A stretch of DNA of 64,000 nt, from assembly GCA_947179485.1 (NCBI GenBank), contig OX359249.1, forward strand, positions 5,952,001 through 6,016,000, in the 5' to 3' direction. Within the stretch, counting starts at the first letter, position 1. Each line of letters opens with the position of its first letter. This document shows positions 51,744-64,000 of this stretch, in pieces. The position numbers were made by a program, and so were the translations under genes. Below the pieces are notes generated by a model. It ran no database searches, had not been told where the DNA came from, and saw nothing but the letters and a program-made list of their open reading frames with translations. Source of the DNA: Allacma fusca (Eukaryota; Arthropoda; Collembola; Symphypleona; Sminthuridae).

Positions 51744-51749
<6 letters not shown>

Positions 51750-51783
<34 letters not shown>
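51750..51783. repeat. (TA)n microsatellite
   Basis: About 17 uninterrupted TA units. Confidence 0.96.
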
Positions 51784-51784
<1 letters not shown>

Positions 51785-52020
51785 TAAACCCTCCGTCCCC
51801 GTGGTCTCTTTACCATCCACTACACACATTTGTTTGCTTTGGCTTCACCTAACTATAAAAAGACAAGAGGATGTTACTAACTACTAAGTTTCTCATATCT
51901 CAACAGAAATTTATGTTGAGTACAAATTTTTCCTGTCTGTTGACTACACTACTATATGGGAGCATGGGGTAGTAGATGTACTCTCTCCCTATGGACCTAT
52001 ATGTATATACACTAAAGACG

Positions 52021-52218
52021 GAGAGGGAGAGAGAGAGAGAGAGAAAAAAGAGGGTATAAACACTGCCACTGCAAACTACACAAAAGGGAGGTATATGCAA
52101 ATCCAACCAAGTCATTGACCAGTCGTATCCTTCTGGACCACAAAAAAATAGACTTGAGAATAGAGCATAGAGAGAGAGAGAGGGGATTATATGAGAGAGA
52201 GAGAGAGAGAGAGAGAGG
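52021..52218. repeat. Cluster of (GA)n tracts
   Basis: GA tracts at 52021-52044, 52170-52183 and 52192-52218. Confidence 0.92.
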
Positions 52219-53135
52219 GACAGAGTGAGAGATCCCATGCGGAATCTACGTGTTCTCGTTGGAATGTACTAATTGATCCTCATGTGGAATCAACCAGGTG
52301 AGCACAAAGGGAGATAAACTTTTTTTTACCCACTCATACTTCATATATTTACATGTATTCATTTCCCCCCCCCCTCCCGAAAAAAAAGCTGTGTGTAGCC
52401 GGATAGAAAACCATACATCCCTTGCCAGTATTATTATTTTATTATATTACAAGAATACAAAAAAAAACATTGGAGTGAGAGAATGCTCCTCGGTCTACAT
52501 TCTTCCTCCTCCCATAGCTCCTATAGAAGCTCCAATATTCATACAAGCGAACAGCTCCATATATAAATAAAACCATACATTCGAGTCAACTCCGAGACAC
52601 GTACAAGTATAGATACAGGAAGCTAACTGACTCTATAACCAAAAGGAGTACAAAATAATCAAGTGTTCACATAGTACAAGAGAGTCCACCGACAAAAGCA
52701 TCTGACGAGACAAGTTTTCCGTGATGGTTAGAGAAATCAAGACTAAATCAAGGTACTCCTAGATACTACTACGCGTTCCCACTGAATCAAGTTTACATTG
52801 AAAATACGCATATATAGGAAGCACCAACATGCTCTAGACATCCCATCAAAACGACGACATGGAAGCATGAGGATACAGAGACCACTTCACCATACTACAC
52901 TCATGTGGCAGCAACAACGTAACCATTTTAATTTTGCGCAGCGGATACATAACTTGACCAAGAGGTCATCGAGCCGAGGGACTGATCTGAGGAAACGACC
53001 TTGTGGGAAACTATCGTACAAGTTGATTTACGCCAGAGCTCTTCATACTTACATACAAGCATGCTCAAAGTATCTATCTATGAAAGCACACAATTTTTCT
53101 GCAGACTCAAAACTATGAAGACGGAGAAGCAAAAG

Positions 53136-53253
53136 GGAGAGAGAGCGAGAGAGAGAGAGAGAAGAAAAAAAAGTCACGGAAAAAAACTTAGGCTCCAGAC
53201 AGTTGTACCAGAGAGGATGATCACATATAATATACATATATACATACTTATGT

Positions 53254-53287
<34 letters not shown>
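53136..53287. repeat. Two (GA)n tracts
   Basis: GA tracts at 53136-53163 (one CGA interruption) and 53259-53287. Confidence 0.93.
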
Positions 53288-53289
<2 letters not shown>

Positions 53290-54355
53290 CACCGAGTAGT
53301 CATGTATGTATCCATTGTACACCCAACAGCTCTTCTGCTACACCCATGAGCAAATCAAAGTCATGTCGTCGAACTATTCTTTCGTTCTCATTAAACCCAG
53401 TCAGTCATAACAATCTCAAGGAACACAAATTGAGTTGCAAAGGTGTGAAGCGAACACCACCCCCATGAATACCACTGTGTATATCAATCTTTGTACGTGT
53501 CTCTAGGTATATATCTATGTATACTACACCAATATAAATCCTACTACACCTGTGTGTGTATATATCTATGTATATCCGCCCTGTTCTGCCACTGTTTATA
53601 TAGCCGCATAGATCCAACCTACCCACAAGTAGACGTACTCAAGTTCCACGTTCACATGCACATTCCAATCCCCAACTCCAAAGCCACCACCTAAACTACA
53701 CCATTAAGCAAGGTCGAATATGTAATAATAAATCCCATACTCTCAACATACATAGATCCTCGCTCAAAATCATATGAACACCTAGGAATTACCTACGGTT
53801 ACAATTTCAATCACTCCATGTACCTATGTACGTACGTCCATTGCAGAGGTATGTACCATTATTACCGTATGATTGCTATATCCAATCCAACAAAATAACT
53901 AGTAAATTAGCTCGATCCGGGTGTATATGTCTGTGTGTGTGTGTGTATAAATATATAAGAAATATATACACATATATTGGTATGTATGAAAAACAAAAGC
54001 ACATACATTAAGGAACATAATTCCCCCATGATACCTGGTGCATCTCAAACTTTATCCCTCACATTAAAAAAATACATACCTCACACGCTACACGTATCTA
54101 TACCAAGAGATCACTCACCATTCCTCACACAATGTTCATCGCCGTTTTCTTTTTTAAAAGACATGTCCCGAACACGTTCACGTCTTGATCTATCACAACT
54201 TTCCCACATGAGCAACAGTATTCCAGTCCTGGGACTAATCCCATGTCGAGGATGGGAATATATGTGGAAATGAATAAAACAAGTTACTACCCGAGATTTA
54301 TTCCTCATTACAAGTGGCTGTAGTAAGAAAATGCGAGATCAGTTGGGATCAGAGC

Positions 54356-54417
54356 GAGTGAGTGAGTGAGTGAGTGAGTGAGAGAGAGAGAGACAGGGAG
54401 AGACGGAGAGAGAGAGA
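54356..54417. repeat. Compound (GAGT)n / (GA)n repeat
   Basis: About six GAGT units pass directly into GA units with CAGG and CGG interruptions. Confidence 0.94.
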
Positions 54418-56444
54418 ACCTGCACCTTTCCCAATCATTTTAAGAATTATCACGTAACGGAATTTCCCTCTGCTAAACAACAGCGTACTAAATACGTCTG
54501 TCCTTCCATTGGGCTCTTGTTATGGTAAGAGCCGTCCGTCACTTAATGAGCGATGCCGTTTATCAAGATATGAATCTGTTGAAATTCAATAGCTTATTTA
54601 GTCTCTCAATAGGAACCCCGACTGACTTGAGGAAGCCAGAGGCGATGAGTATATGTTTTTATTTATCCCGTGTATAAATACCCTTACAAGCATTTTTATG
54701 CATAAAACGAGCTGTCTCTGTGTGCCTGTGCTTGTGTGTGTGTGTGTGTGCCCCATGTGCAAATCATAAGTCTCAAATAGATATATGGTTAGACAAATGA
54801 GGCAGGCCCGAGACACAATAGAGAGACAGAAATCCTTCGACTATCACAGCTTCACAATAATTATTAGATTGCAATCAGTATGACTTCTAACCAATATCAC
54901 TAACTTGAGCCGCCTAATTATAAGCACCGTGTGAGTACTCTCCTATCAGATGGGGTAGGTCATGTTACGAAACTACCTTCACGTTCCATCCAAAACATAT
55001 GCTGTAGGAGTACTCTTTACTCCCATACCCTCACCATAGCTACTCCTCACATCTACATATACCTATAAATATATATATATATATATAAGTATATACAAAA
55101 CCCTGATTGCTATATGAATTGTAAGAGATCCTCTATTATCAGCGAATACAACGGAAACTTTCGCCATGTACCGAAGACCCTTAGCTCAGTTCTTTTTTTT
55201 TTCAACGCATTAACCTCAATCCAATCATGTTTACATTCGCTCCGACCTTCCTCAAACAATCATACCTGGTGTGTATGTGTGTGTGTGTTCTTGTATGTGC
55301 ACATTCCACTCTTACGTCTGTACAGTAATCCAACTTAACTTCTCAAATGTCTTTGCACCTATCAGAATAAATAACAGTACCAAAATGTGTACACAATTGT
55401 GTAGGAACTGAGGACAGGAATTCCAATGTAGTAGCATACAAATTCCGCCGAAGTTCAAGCAGGTTTTAAAAAGAATTCAATTCTCTTGAAACTAACACAC
55501 GTATATACAGATGTAGATACATGTAGAAATAAAGTAATACTCAAAAAGTCAGTTTCACGGTCCGGAAATTTCACGGTCTTTGATTAAAATCACTTCACAG
55601 CAATTCAAAGTCAGTCTAGTAAATCCTTCCTTGCCAAAGTTCAATGTTTGGAGTTGGAAACCTTTCCTTTATAAAATATGTTCATTTCATTGTTGTAAAT
55701 GTGTAAGAAGTCAAATATAAAAAAAAAATATCAAGTAGTTCCCAGCGGATTGTCGGTGACACTTCGAAATCCCCTTAATCAAATTTTGTAAAAACCTTTA
55801 CAGCATAAAGCCTTTCAGGAAAACAATAACCATAATATTATAATCTCCCAAGCCCCAGCTTAACAGGAGCTTACAATCATTTTTTCCTGTTTCAAAGCAA
55901 AACAAAAGAAGCTTGCTAAACTCAGTCTTCTCCGCATTTGAGAAAAGGCCAACAAATTATGCATTCGCTTAAGTGCATGGGTATATGTACATACGTGTTT
56001 AGTGAGTGTGTGTGTGTATGTGTGTGTGTGTGTGAGAGAGAGAGGGAGAGAGAGGAATAAAGTAGGTAACCAGGTCGTTCTAAAGCACTTGCCTTAAGTT
56101 GCTGGAGGTATTGCGTCTCTATAATATTATCCCTGTACTACTTAAATCCTTTCAAAATCAACCAAGTGGAGGATTTCTTAGAATTACTAACAAGCGGAAA
56201 ATACCTAATAGGAAAGCAAGGAGTTATAGGAGGGTATAATCCAGAGGAAGGGAGAATTTTATAAAGAAACACAAGGGAAAAAAAACACGAATCGAAGCCA
56301 ATACACAGTAAAATCCTCCCCATAGTTATGAAATGTCCAGGAATATTACATTGAACAATATTACAAACGAAATTGCTCATAAACATTTCATACATTAGCT
56401 TCTAATGTTACGTCTTCTTTCCAAATATTTATCACACAAACATC

Positions 56445-56449
<5 letters not shown>

Positions 56450-56489
<40 letters not shown>
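56450..56489. repeat. (GA)n microsatellite
   Basis: About 19 GA units. A compound GT/GA tract lies nearby at about 56006-56053. Confidence 0.96.
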
Positions 56490-56493
<4 letters not shown>

Positions 56494-57331
56494 TAAAAGG
56501 AGTCTATTTGGGTCTCGTAATTTCCAGAAGCTAAACATACGCTGAGCCCCACGTGTACGGAACAGGCTTCTACAAACTTGATTTTAATAATAATCTGGAA
56601 AAAGGGAAACTTTCCCGAGTCCATCTAAATTATGCCTTGCGTAAGCAACCTACGTACTATTTACTATTTACATTTAGATACGTTCTACTTTTCCAGCCCA
56701 AGGTAGCCTTCCTACGTATGCTTCCCCATTGGACGTACATATGTTTCTCCATGGAAAGGGAGCCGAGAAAAATCAAGAAGTTACTCAAAATATGTACACA
56801 TGGATACACTATCTAACCATAGAATTCTAGTACACCCTGGAATAAACAAAACTTTCCCGCTTATTCCGTAGTGAAAGAAAGGGAGAGAGAGAGAGAGAGA
56901 CAGACAGACGGAGATAGAGAGAAAATCAATAGCGATCGAATGCACTGAAGACCTATGTATTTACCGTATATTATTTATAGACAACCTTAACACTACTGAA
57001 CTCCCTCCTTCTGCACCAGAAACATCCTGTCAACCCTGTCACTACCTACAAGAAATTCTCATTACCAATGCAAAAACTATATTTTCCAATTTAATGGCAT
57101 TATTAAAGGTGCCTATGAATTTCTTGTTAAGGCAGGAAATTGCACACAAGCCCATGGAACCTTCCACGAAACTTATATCAGACCATTTCCGTCAGGATTT
57201 CAAAGAATCAAATTCTCAACAACAGCTCCAATAAAAAGCCCTCTCTCCACATGTCCAGCTCCCATTTGAAACCAGGGCATATGGAAACCAACTAAGAAAC
57301 TAATCATATTTTACATTCAGAGGGACAAATC

Positions 57332-57333
<2 letters not shown>

Positions 57334-57369
<36 letters not shown>
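57334..57369. repeat. (TA)n microsatellite
   Basis: About 17 TA units, followed 35 bases later by a run of 12 C. Confidence 0.96.
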
Positions 57370-57371
<2 letters not shown>

Positions 57372-58231
57372 GCAATACACAAATAGAGCACAAAGTCCTG
57401 GAATAAAACACCCCCCCCCCCTCTCCGACTTCTCTACTGCCCAACTCCATAGAGTTAAATGCATTTGAAAGTATAGGAGTAGGATACAGTAGGAGGAGAG
57501 AGCAAGTAAAAAACTTAACTCACTTGGAACAACTGCAGGACTACAAAAATAAAAAACACGGATTCCCTAATAAAAGAGTCCCACCCATTCTATATCAATT
57601 GGAAATAATTACACGAGAAAAACATTACACGAGAAGTATCATTTTGAAGGTGACTGATGATTAGATGTGAGGTAACCTTTTTTTTTTAAATTATTAGGAA
57701 AAAAAAGTGGAAAAATTAGAAAGACCAAATATTTTCTCATTCCATGCCCCGTCCACTGTACTCCCATTACTTCAATCATAAGCACTACGACTTGCCCTAA
57801 GACTATTAGCACGACTTACAATATTATTAACTTGACCACTTAGATGTTTAAGAAGGGGGGAAAAAACAAGATCTCAGATTTAGTGCAATCAATCGTAGGG
57901 GATGTATTACAATATTACTATCTATTTACTGTATGTATGGAAGTACATTGAGTCTCATCCCCTCATAAAACATACATGTACATTGACTAGATATATATAC
58001 TAGAGTGGGAAAAAAATAAGCACTTCTCAGAGTCCGCTCTTGATTTATAAAACTCTCTGTACATATCTCACATGTGACGGGATACTTTATAAGTTGAGTA
58101 GTTCTAGGATCTATCCTTCACCTAAATACATTAAAACATTCACATGCACTTACACTTCTCTCCCATATCCCTATCACTGTAACTTAAATATCTGTTGAGA
58201 GAAAGAGAGGGATAGAGAGAGAAAAAATGCA

Positions 58232-58235
<4 letters not shown>

Positions 58236-58272
<37 letters not shown>
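58236..58272. repeat. (GA)n microsatellite
   Basis: About 18 GA units. A further tract is at 58616-58635. Confidence 0.96.
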
Positions 58273-58275
<3 letters not shown>

Positions 58276-59260
58276 AGAATTGTAAAGTTGCACATTTGCA
58301 TCATGTTTCCTTGTAACTTAAACTTGGTTGGTCAGCTGTTTCCGAAAACCAACTTTCCTTCCAACAAGGGCAATTACATTGAAATTAATCTCCTTCGAGA
58401 AATATGCTGAGTCGGCAGAGGGCTTCAAATCTGAATGAGTTGTCTTATGAAGAGGTCGCACGTTCCAAGGGAGTCCAAATCCTCTCCAGATCATCCATTG
58501 CTACTCTAAAAGGACATCGGCCTGACCTATCATTCACTACGCCATTCATTGGAACGAGTCATAATTATCAGCGTAAATTTCTAACAAATTCGGCACATGG
58601 CACTGATTATCAAATGAGAGAGAGAGAGAGAGAGATTGTGTGAGAGAGAGGGGGAGGTAGCAACAAAGTTCTATAATCTCATTTACTGGGAATGCCAACG
58701 GTTTCCTTCTTTTTTTTTGCAATCTTCATTAAAACTCTCATTCAATAAACTCCAGAGAGACTCAAGCCTCAAATACTAAGTTTCCATAAAGATATTACAA
58801 AGACCTTTATACTTAGTAATGAGCTTGTATTTGGGGAAAAAAATCCACACGCTCATAAATTCAACGTAAGACGACGCAATTATGCAATTATCACACTCCT
58901 ACGTCCATATATTGCAGAGAAAATACGGAGATTTGATATTTCCAAGACTTGATGCTCCTCATACTTGATACGGCCAAGTACGTATCTCATCAGTATGGAA
59001 GGAGGATGAGTAATGCATCATGTTTGAAGTTGGACACTACATGAACTTTGAACCCCGTCATCATAATCACCCAAGTTCCACATTTAATTCTTTCTCAATG
59101 AACTTAACTTTCCAGAGGGACATATCTGAAGATAGGGATATAGAGCTCTAATGGAGTTTTACATGGTCAGTAGATCCTATAAGTATGTAATAATAGAGTA
59201 TGTACCTCTATAATTTTGTATGATCCTCATATATGTAGATAAGGCTTCCTTCTCCAGAAA

Positions 59261-59311
59261 GAGGGAGAGAGAGGCAGAGGGAGAGAGAGGCAGAGAGAGA
59301 GAGAGAGAGAA
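59261..59311. repeat. (GA)n microsatellite with GGCA interruptions
   Basis: A short GAGAGGCAGAGG phrase is itself duplicated before the pure GA tract. Confidence 0.93.
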
Positions 59312-62300
59312 CGTCAGTAGAGTTCCAATGGAACATTTTCAAGAAACAAGTTAACAAAAAGATTTCTCAAGAAGTCATATGACGTAGAGCTGATTATCAT
59401 GAATTAAAGTCCGCCCTATCACGGCGTCACTACAGAAATAAGTTACCACCAGGAGTTTCCACGTCTCTCTTTCTCATCATAGAAACTTGTGGAAGGACCC
59501 AGGATGTGAAGAAAAACGACACTTGTGAAACTATTCCAAACAGTTGACATTCCCACATTATTTCCTCTGTAAATATACAGGAGTTCCAAAGTTTAAGTTC
59601 TCTTCTGGAAGAATGTCATTACAGTCCATCCAGATAGCCTCCCAATAGTCATTTTCTGGAGTGAGAAAACTTTAAAAATGATCACGGAACATAGGATTGG
59701 ATTGATTTTATAGAGTGAGATTCCAAGAAAAATTCCTTCTCAGCGGACCCAGAGGCATGTCTAAAAACTGACTACAGTAGTACGAAAGATGCATATATGT
59801 AAGAGGGAGATGAAATGGGAGAAAAAAATACAGCCTTCAGCTTGTCAATCACACAGTTTCCACGTCCTTCCAATACTATGTAAACTCAGAGCCTTTCCCT
59901 CCCCCCAGTACACACATACATACATAACAGAGAGCAGACTGACCCTGGTCTTCAAACGAAACCATCAACTGTACCAATCAACCAGTAGCAGGAGCATAAC
60001 AGACGCTATAAAGACTCAAGTAACCACTCTACTAGGACCTACAATAGCCTACTATCCCATGGCTACTACACACACACACTCACACATATCCCCATCCCTA
60101 TAGGTAGATACTTCACATCAATCCATGTATCTACGTCTCCACTAATTGTAAACAGCCTCTAACAACTCTTACTTACTCTGTCAAGTTCTCCGTAGTAAAA
60201 ACATGTATTCACTTGAACCTCATTACGAATATGGATGAATCTCTCCGACTTCAAGTACACGTAACCATAAACATGGACTTTGGGACATGAACAAGAAAAA
60301 TCCTATCATCATTTGACTTTCAACAATCCAACTCCTACTAATGGCTTAACGATCCTCAAGCCCAATTTACCTTAATCATTTTATTTGACATTCCTCTCCT
60401 TTGGGTGCTCAGCCCTCCCCTCATAAAAAAAATCTAGTTTACTACATATTTCATGTCAACGTTCCAGAATTCAAAATAAATACATACATACATTGTGTAT
60501 GTATCTATTTATTTATTTGTGGACAGGGCTGTAGATGTACAAAGTACAAAAATAAATTTATTTTAATGCATAAATGCAATGGAGAGAGAGAGAGAGAGTT
60601 ACAATATACTTTATGTCAGATCCTCCATCGTTACGTATTTTACTTATATGTCAATTGAGGTGACTTTCCTTTGATAATGGATTTTTATCTTATCATACGC
60701 TTGCTCTTATAACTGAATAAATGTTACAGTATGGTATCTTCATTTCCACAATAATAGAGCCGCCGACAGACTCCCGACTGCATAAAAACCCCTTTGTAGA
60801 TATAGATATCTATTTACTTACATAAGGTTGAAGGATCACAATTGGAGAAATTGCATTTTTGGGAAGGTTATTAGAGCGAGGAAGAGATTCCCTCGGATCC
60901 GTCTATTAACTGGACATTGAAATCAATTTTATGGAAACAATTTATGCTGACATGGAAATGAATTAATCCAATCCATAAATGTCATTCCAATTTCGTTCCC
61001 ACTTCCATTTCAAAAAAGGCCCTTACATACAATGGTGTATGCATACTGCATGCATCTACATATACTTATATCTACACATATACATACACAGAATTACTGT
61101 AACCCTAATTGTATGTAATTATACAAAATCCATGGTGTAGAAAAGGCTATATTTGCCCGTAATAGTTTCCAAGCTTTCAACTCAAAAGTTGATATTCCTA
61201 TATGAAGAAGAAGGTTGAGAAGAATATATTGAGGATTCATCAGATGGTAATACCCCATTTAATCTTCATGCGCTCCTTTACAAGTCATACCGTGATTCAT
61301 TCATATAAGAGATTACCAACTCTCTTCTTTTTTTTGTGTCCCCCCGGTAAGTTAATCAGAGACGCGAAATGAAATACGCAGTTTGTCAACTTTTCCCTAT
61401 TACATTTTATGCCAATCCTACACTTCTGACTAATGTATGAATATTTTTATTCCTCATGTGTCCTCCACAGAGAACGCATGTGAATCCTTCCTGTCATTCA
61501 GTGACTGGGAAATAATTTTCATTTAATACAAAAAAAATCCTCCAATAGATAAATGGCGTTCAGTTCCTCTCCAATTATTCCTCTTTATTTCCTGGGAATA
61601 GTCGGCACTCACTCCAATCTGAAGGAATTACAGAGAAAGGGACTCATCCCACTCTCTCAATCCGTCAATATCTGTATATGATGTAAGGACAACAGGAGGG
61701 AGGAAATTCCCCAACGGGAACCACTCTCATTGGGAGTTCCCCATTTAGTAAGAAAATCAATCCAAGACTCAAAAGTGTCAACAGAATATGGTATTTAAAT
61801 GACTGTAGTAAAAAAAACAAAAAAAAAAACATGGGTTGACAAGGCTAATAATTTGGAAGTAATAAAAGTGAACTTCCTCATATTATTTAAGTCATTCAGA
61901 CCTTTGTAGATACTTATGAGCTCTCGACTACACAGACAACAAGAGTTTGTGCCTCTCTGTAATTCATTCACCGCTCTTGTTTGCCTCATTCGTATGCAAA
62001 AAGAAGTCATAATATGAAGGTTTTAGTGTCAACCTCAGAACCACTAACAACCAGATACATGGAGATACTTACGGTACTTGGAGAGGAGGAAGTTTTTAAT
62101 CATACTCATTTTCTGCAGGAGGATCTATCTAGTAGGGACATATGTACGTATATATACATATGGGCTGGGCGTATGTACGTGTACCTCAGTGTGTTGGGTA
62201 CTGGGAGGGCATTAAAATGCATTTGAATGAGAGTCGTTATATAGGAAGAAGGTTTACAAACAATCTCTCTCTCTCTCTCTCCTTCCATACACGAGAGAAT

Positions 62301-63109
62301 AAGGGAGGATAGCCATAAGGAAGTCACGCTGAAGATACGCTAGAAAATGACGTCAGCTTTACTACTACACAACGGAATTCATGTGGAGACTCCCTCCCTC
62401 CGTTCATGATACAGTAATTTTTCCCAACCACTACTACACCAACTCCAAACTACAACAACATTATAAAATCCTATCTCTCCTGGCTTTGGGTTAATGTAAT
62501 ACACACTTCATTTACTCCTTGAGTACCTAATTTCAGGAGTTTGATCATATGGTGATGGTGGGGAGAAGTAAGTATCCCACAATAATAACAAAAAAAAATT
62601 GAAATAAATCCAATCCTTTTATTACGTAAAATCCCAATACTAATTTGGATTAATTCTCAACTCTCAGACCCACTCATACCATTACAGAGACAGACACTGA
62701 CGTTCACATTACGTTCACATTACGTTCAGAGCCCCACACTCTCGGAACATAGGGCACAGTCCACTTGTGAGTTTCTCTTTTGTAAACAGATGCCAATTAA
62801 CTGTAATTACATACTTAATCCCCATTACATTACCCATACATTTCCGTTTGGGCTCACCTTCCAGCTGTAGTGCTGATGTGGTGGAGCTAGATGCAAAATG
62901 TGCAATTACTACAAGGGTACTAATACGTCTTCCATTCGGATACTTACTCAGCCCCGCTGTAGCTATTTACATAAACACATTCAACGTAAACACCCAGAGA
63001 TGAATGAATGGGATAAGTCTGTACATGTACCTAGGCTCTATTGAGAGGGATGAGATTGTAATAAAAATTGTTATCCTGTATTGTGGTAAACCTGCTATGT
63101 TCAATGATT

Positions 63110-63143
63110 GTCTCTCTCTCTCTCTCTATCCTCTCTCTCTCTA
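63110..63143. repeat. (CT)n microsatellite
   Basis: CT repeat with ATC interruptions. Another CT tract is at 62263-62281 and a CA tract at 63211-63227. Confidence 0.94.
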
Positions 63144-64000
63144 TCTGTCAATCACATGAACACGTAGGTGTCTGTTCTACTGACGTCACAAGCCCCACGT
63201 CATTGGTATCCACACACACACACACACTCACATTCACAAACAATTGAACCCACAGACTTTTTAAAATCACATAAAAATCCTCCCATAAGCTCACCACACA
63301 TATACACACATTGACTCTCATAAGTGTATACACAGAACTATACACAATTCCTCCCAGTTTACATAAGGACACGGATAATAGGAAAAGTCATTCAAGCAGC
63401 AAATACATGTCGATATCTTATGTGGTGCAGCAAGGCTATGAATAAGAATAGCTCTTAAACTTTACAATGGCAATAAAAATCATATCAATGACAATTACTC
63501 AATACTCAACGACACAATGGGCCACGAAAGGTACTGTATCTCTCACTTTGCATCTGTATCACATGTACTTCCCATCCCTACCAAGTAGGTACATATCCCA
63601 TGTAAACAAATGATAATCATCCAGGCATTTTGACAGACTGCACTACCAGCACACTCACACACTGTCCAACTATTTAAAAAAAAATAATAGCGTTCAAGCT
63701 AACTATCTATATGTACTCCGTACTCATTGAACTGTGAAACTATGTATATATAGCATTAGAAATATGGTAGCTAAAATTTACCAAACATTTTATCCTTGTG
63801 AAAATTTTCTAAGGCTTACAGTTTATTTACCTATGTATAGTGTACAACTCGTATTTCCTACTAAGCCCTCCCCATCAGCTTCACATTGTCCGTAACTACC
63901 AACGATAAAAATTCCAGCTCGTCAGCACATTTCCTCGTAAGTTTTACTATAAAATAATTCTCAAAAACTTCTCTCCAACCTATACATATATCCTCCCATT

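Larger units (their letters stand above)
42679..64000 (-). other. Upstream intronic DNA of the PIM-like kinase, continuing past the edge
   Basis: The exon at 42502-42678 starts mid-codon after an acceptor, so intron must lie upstream of it. I looked on the minus strand for the HRDIKDEN and DFG regions and the glycine loop and found no match up to 64,000. The simplest reading is one intron of at least 21.3 kb, or an assembly join. The stretch is full of GA, CA and TA microsatellites and a few minisatellites. Its plus strand looks enriched in A and C in many places (for example 59.8-60.1 kb and 62.4 kb), which fits transcription from the minus strand. Open stretches inside it look like chance ORFs. 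Confidence 0.55.

Noticed and set aside
52798..53118. 106-codon plus ORF with a basic composition
   Set aside because: It lies inside the presumed kinase intron, on the opposite strand, with no recognisable motif and no regulatory context.
58404..58643. 79-codon plus ORF
   Set aside because: It ends in a GA microsatellite (Arg-Glu repeat) and has no family resemblance.
1..64000. tRNA, rRNA, histone, viral or toxin genes
   Set aside because: No characteristic sequence of any of these was seen on either strand by eye; a covariance-model scan would be needed to exclude small RNA genes fully.

Overview
The window is a stretch of metazoan nuclear DNA, almost entirely non-coding. Intron-bearing kinase exons, dense dinucleotide microsatellites, minisatellites and the lack of any prokaryote-style gene packing all show this. 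My best guess is an invertebrate, perhaps an arthropod such as a copepod, but nothing visible proves it. I found no rRNA, tRNA, CRISPR array, intact transposase, reverse transcriptase or viral gene.

The one secure gene is on the minus strand: the last two coding exons of a PIM-family serine/threonine kinase. The penultimate exon (42502-42678) carries the activation-segment end and the APPEW motif. The terminal exon (37077-37423) carries the end of the kinase fold and a long Ser/Pro/Thr-rich tail. The two are joined in phase across a 5.1 kb intron. The catalytic-loop and ATP-binding exons were not found, so the intron upstream probably runs beyond the right edge (more than 21 kb).

Layout. 1-30.9 kb: gene-poor DNA full of degraded repeats. 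It holds a dispersed ~25 bp motif (CAGTNNACTCTC followed by a TATAA.GG core), a TGACCT/AGGTCA half-site repeat family (4.2-4.5, 5.7, 7.5-8.1 and 9.8-10.6 kb), a T-rich decayed minisatellite (11.8-12.6 kb), a near-perfect 32 bp tandem array (26.1 kb) and a poly(A)-tailed retroposed 3' end (28.6 kb). A possible two-exon minus-strand gene end sits at 20.4-21.06 kb, and a weaker plus-strand open segment at 15.66-16.11 kb. 30.9-37.08 kb: very AT-rich DNA directly 3' of the kinase stop codon, read here as a possible long 3' UTR or downstream flank. 37.4-64 kb: kinase introns, crowded with microsatellites that are mostly (GA)n on plus, hence (CU)n in the kinase pre-mRNA.

I did not find a convincing new biological system. 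The most useful leads are the PIM C-terminal tail, the candidate spliced gene at 20.4-21 kb, the half-site palindrome repeat family, the ubiquitous short motif in the left half and the strand bias of intronic pyrimidine tracts.
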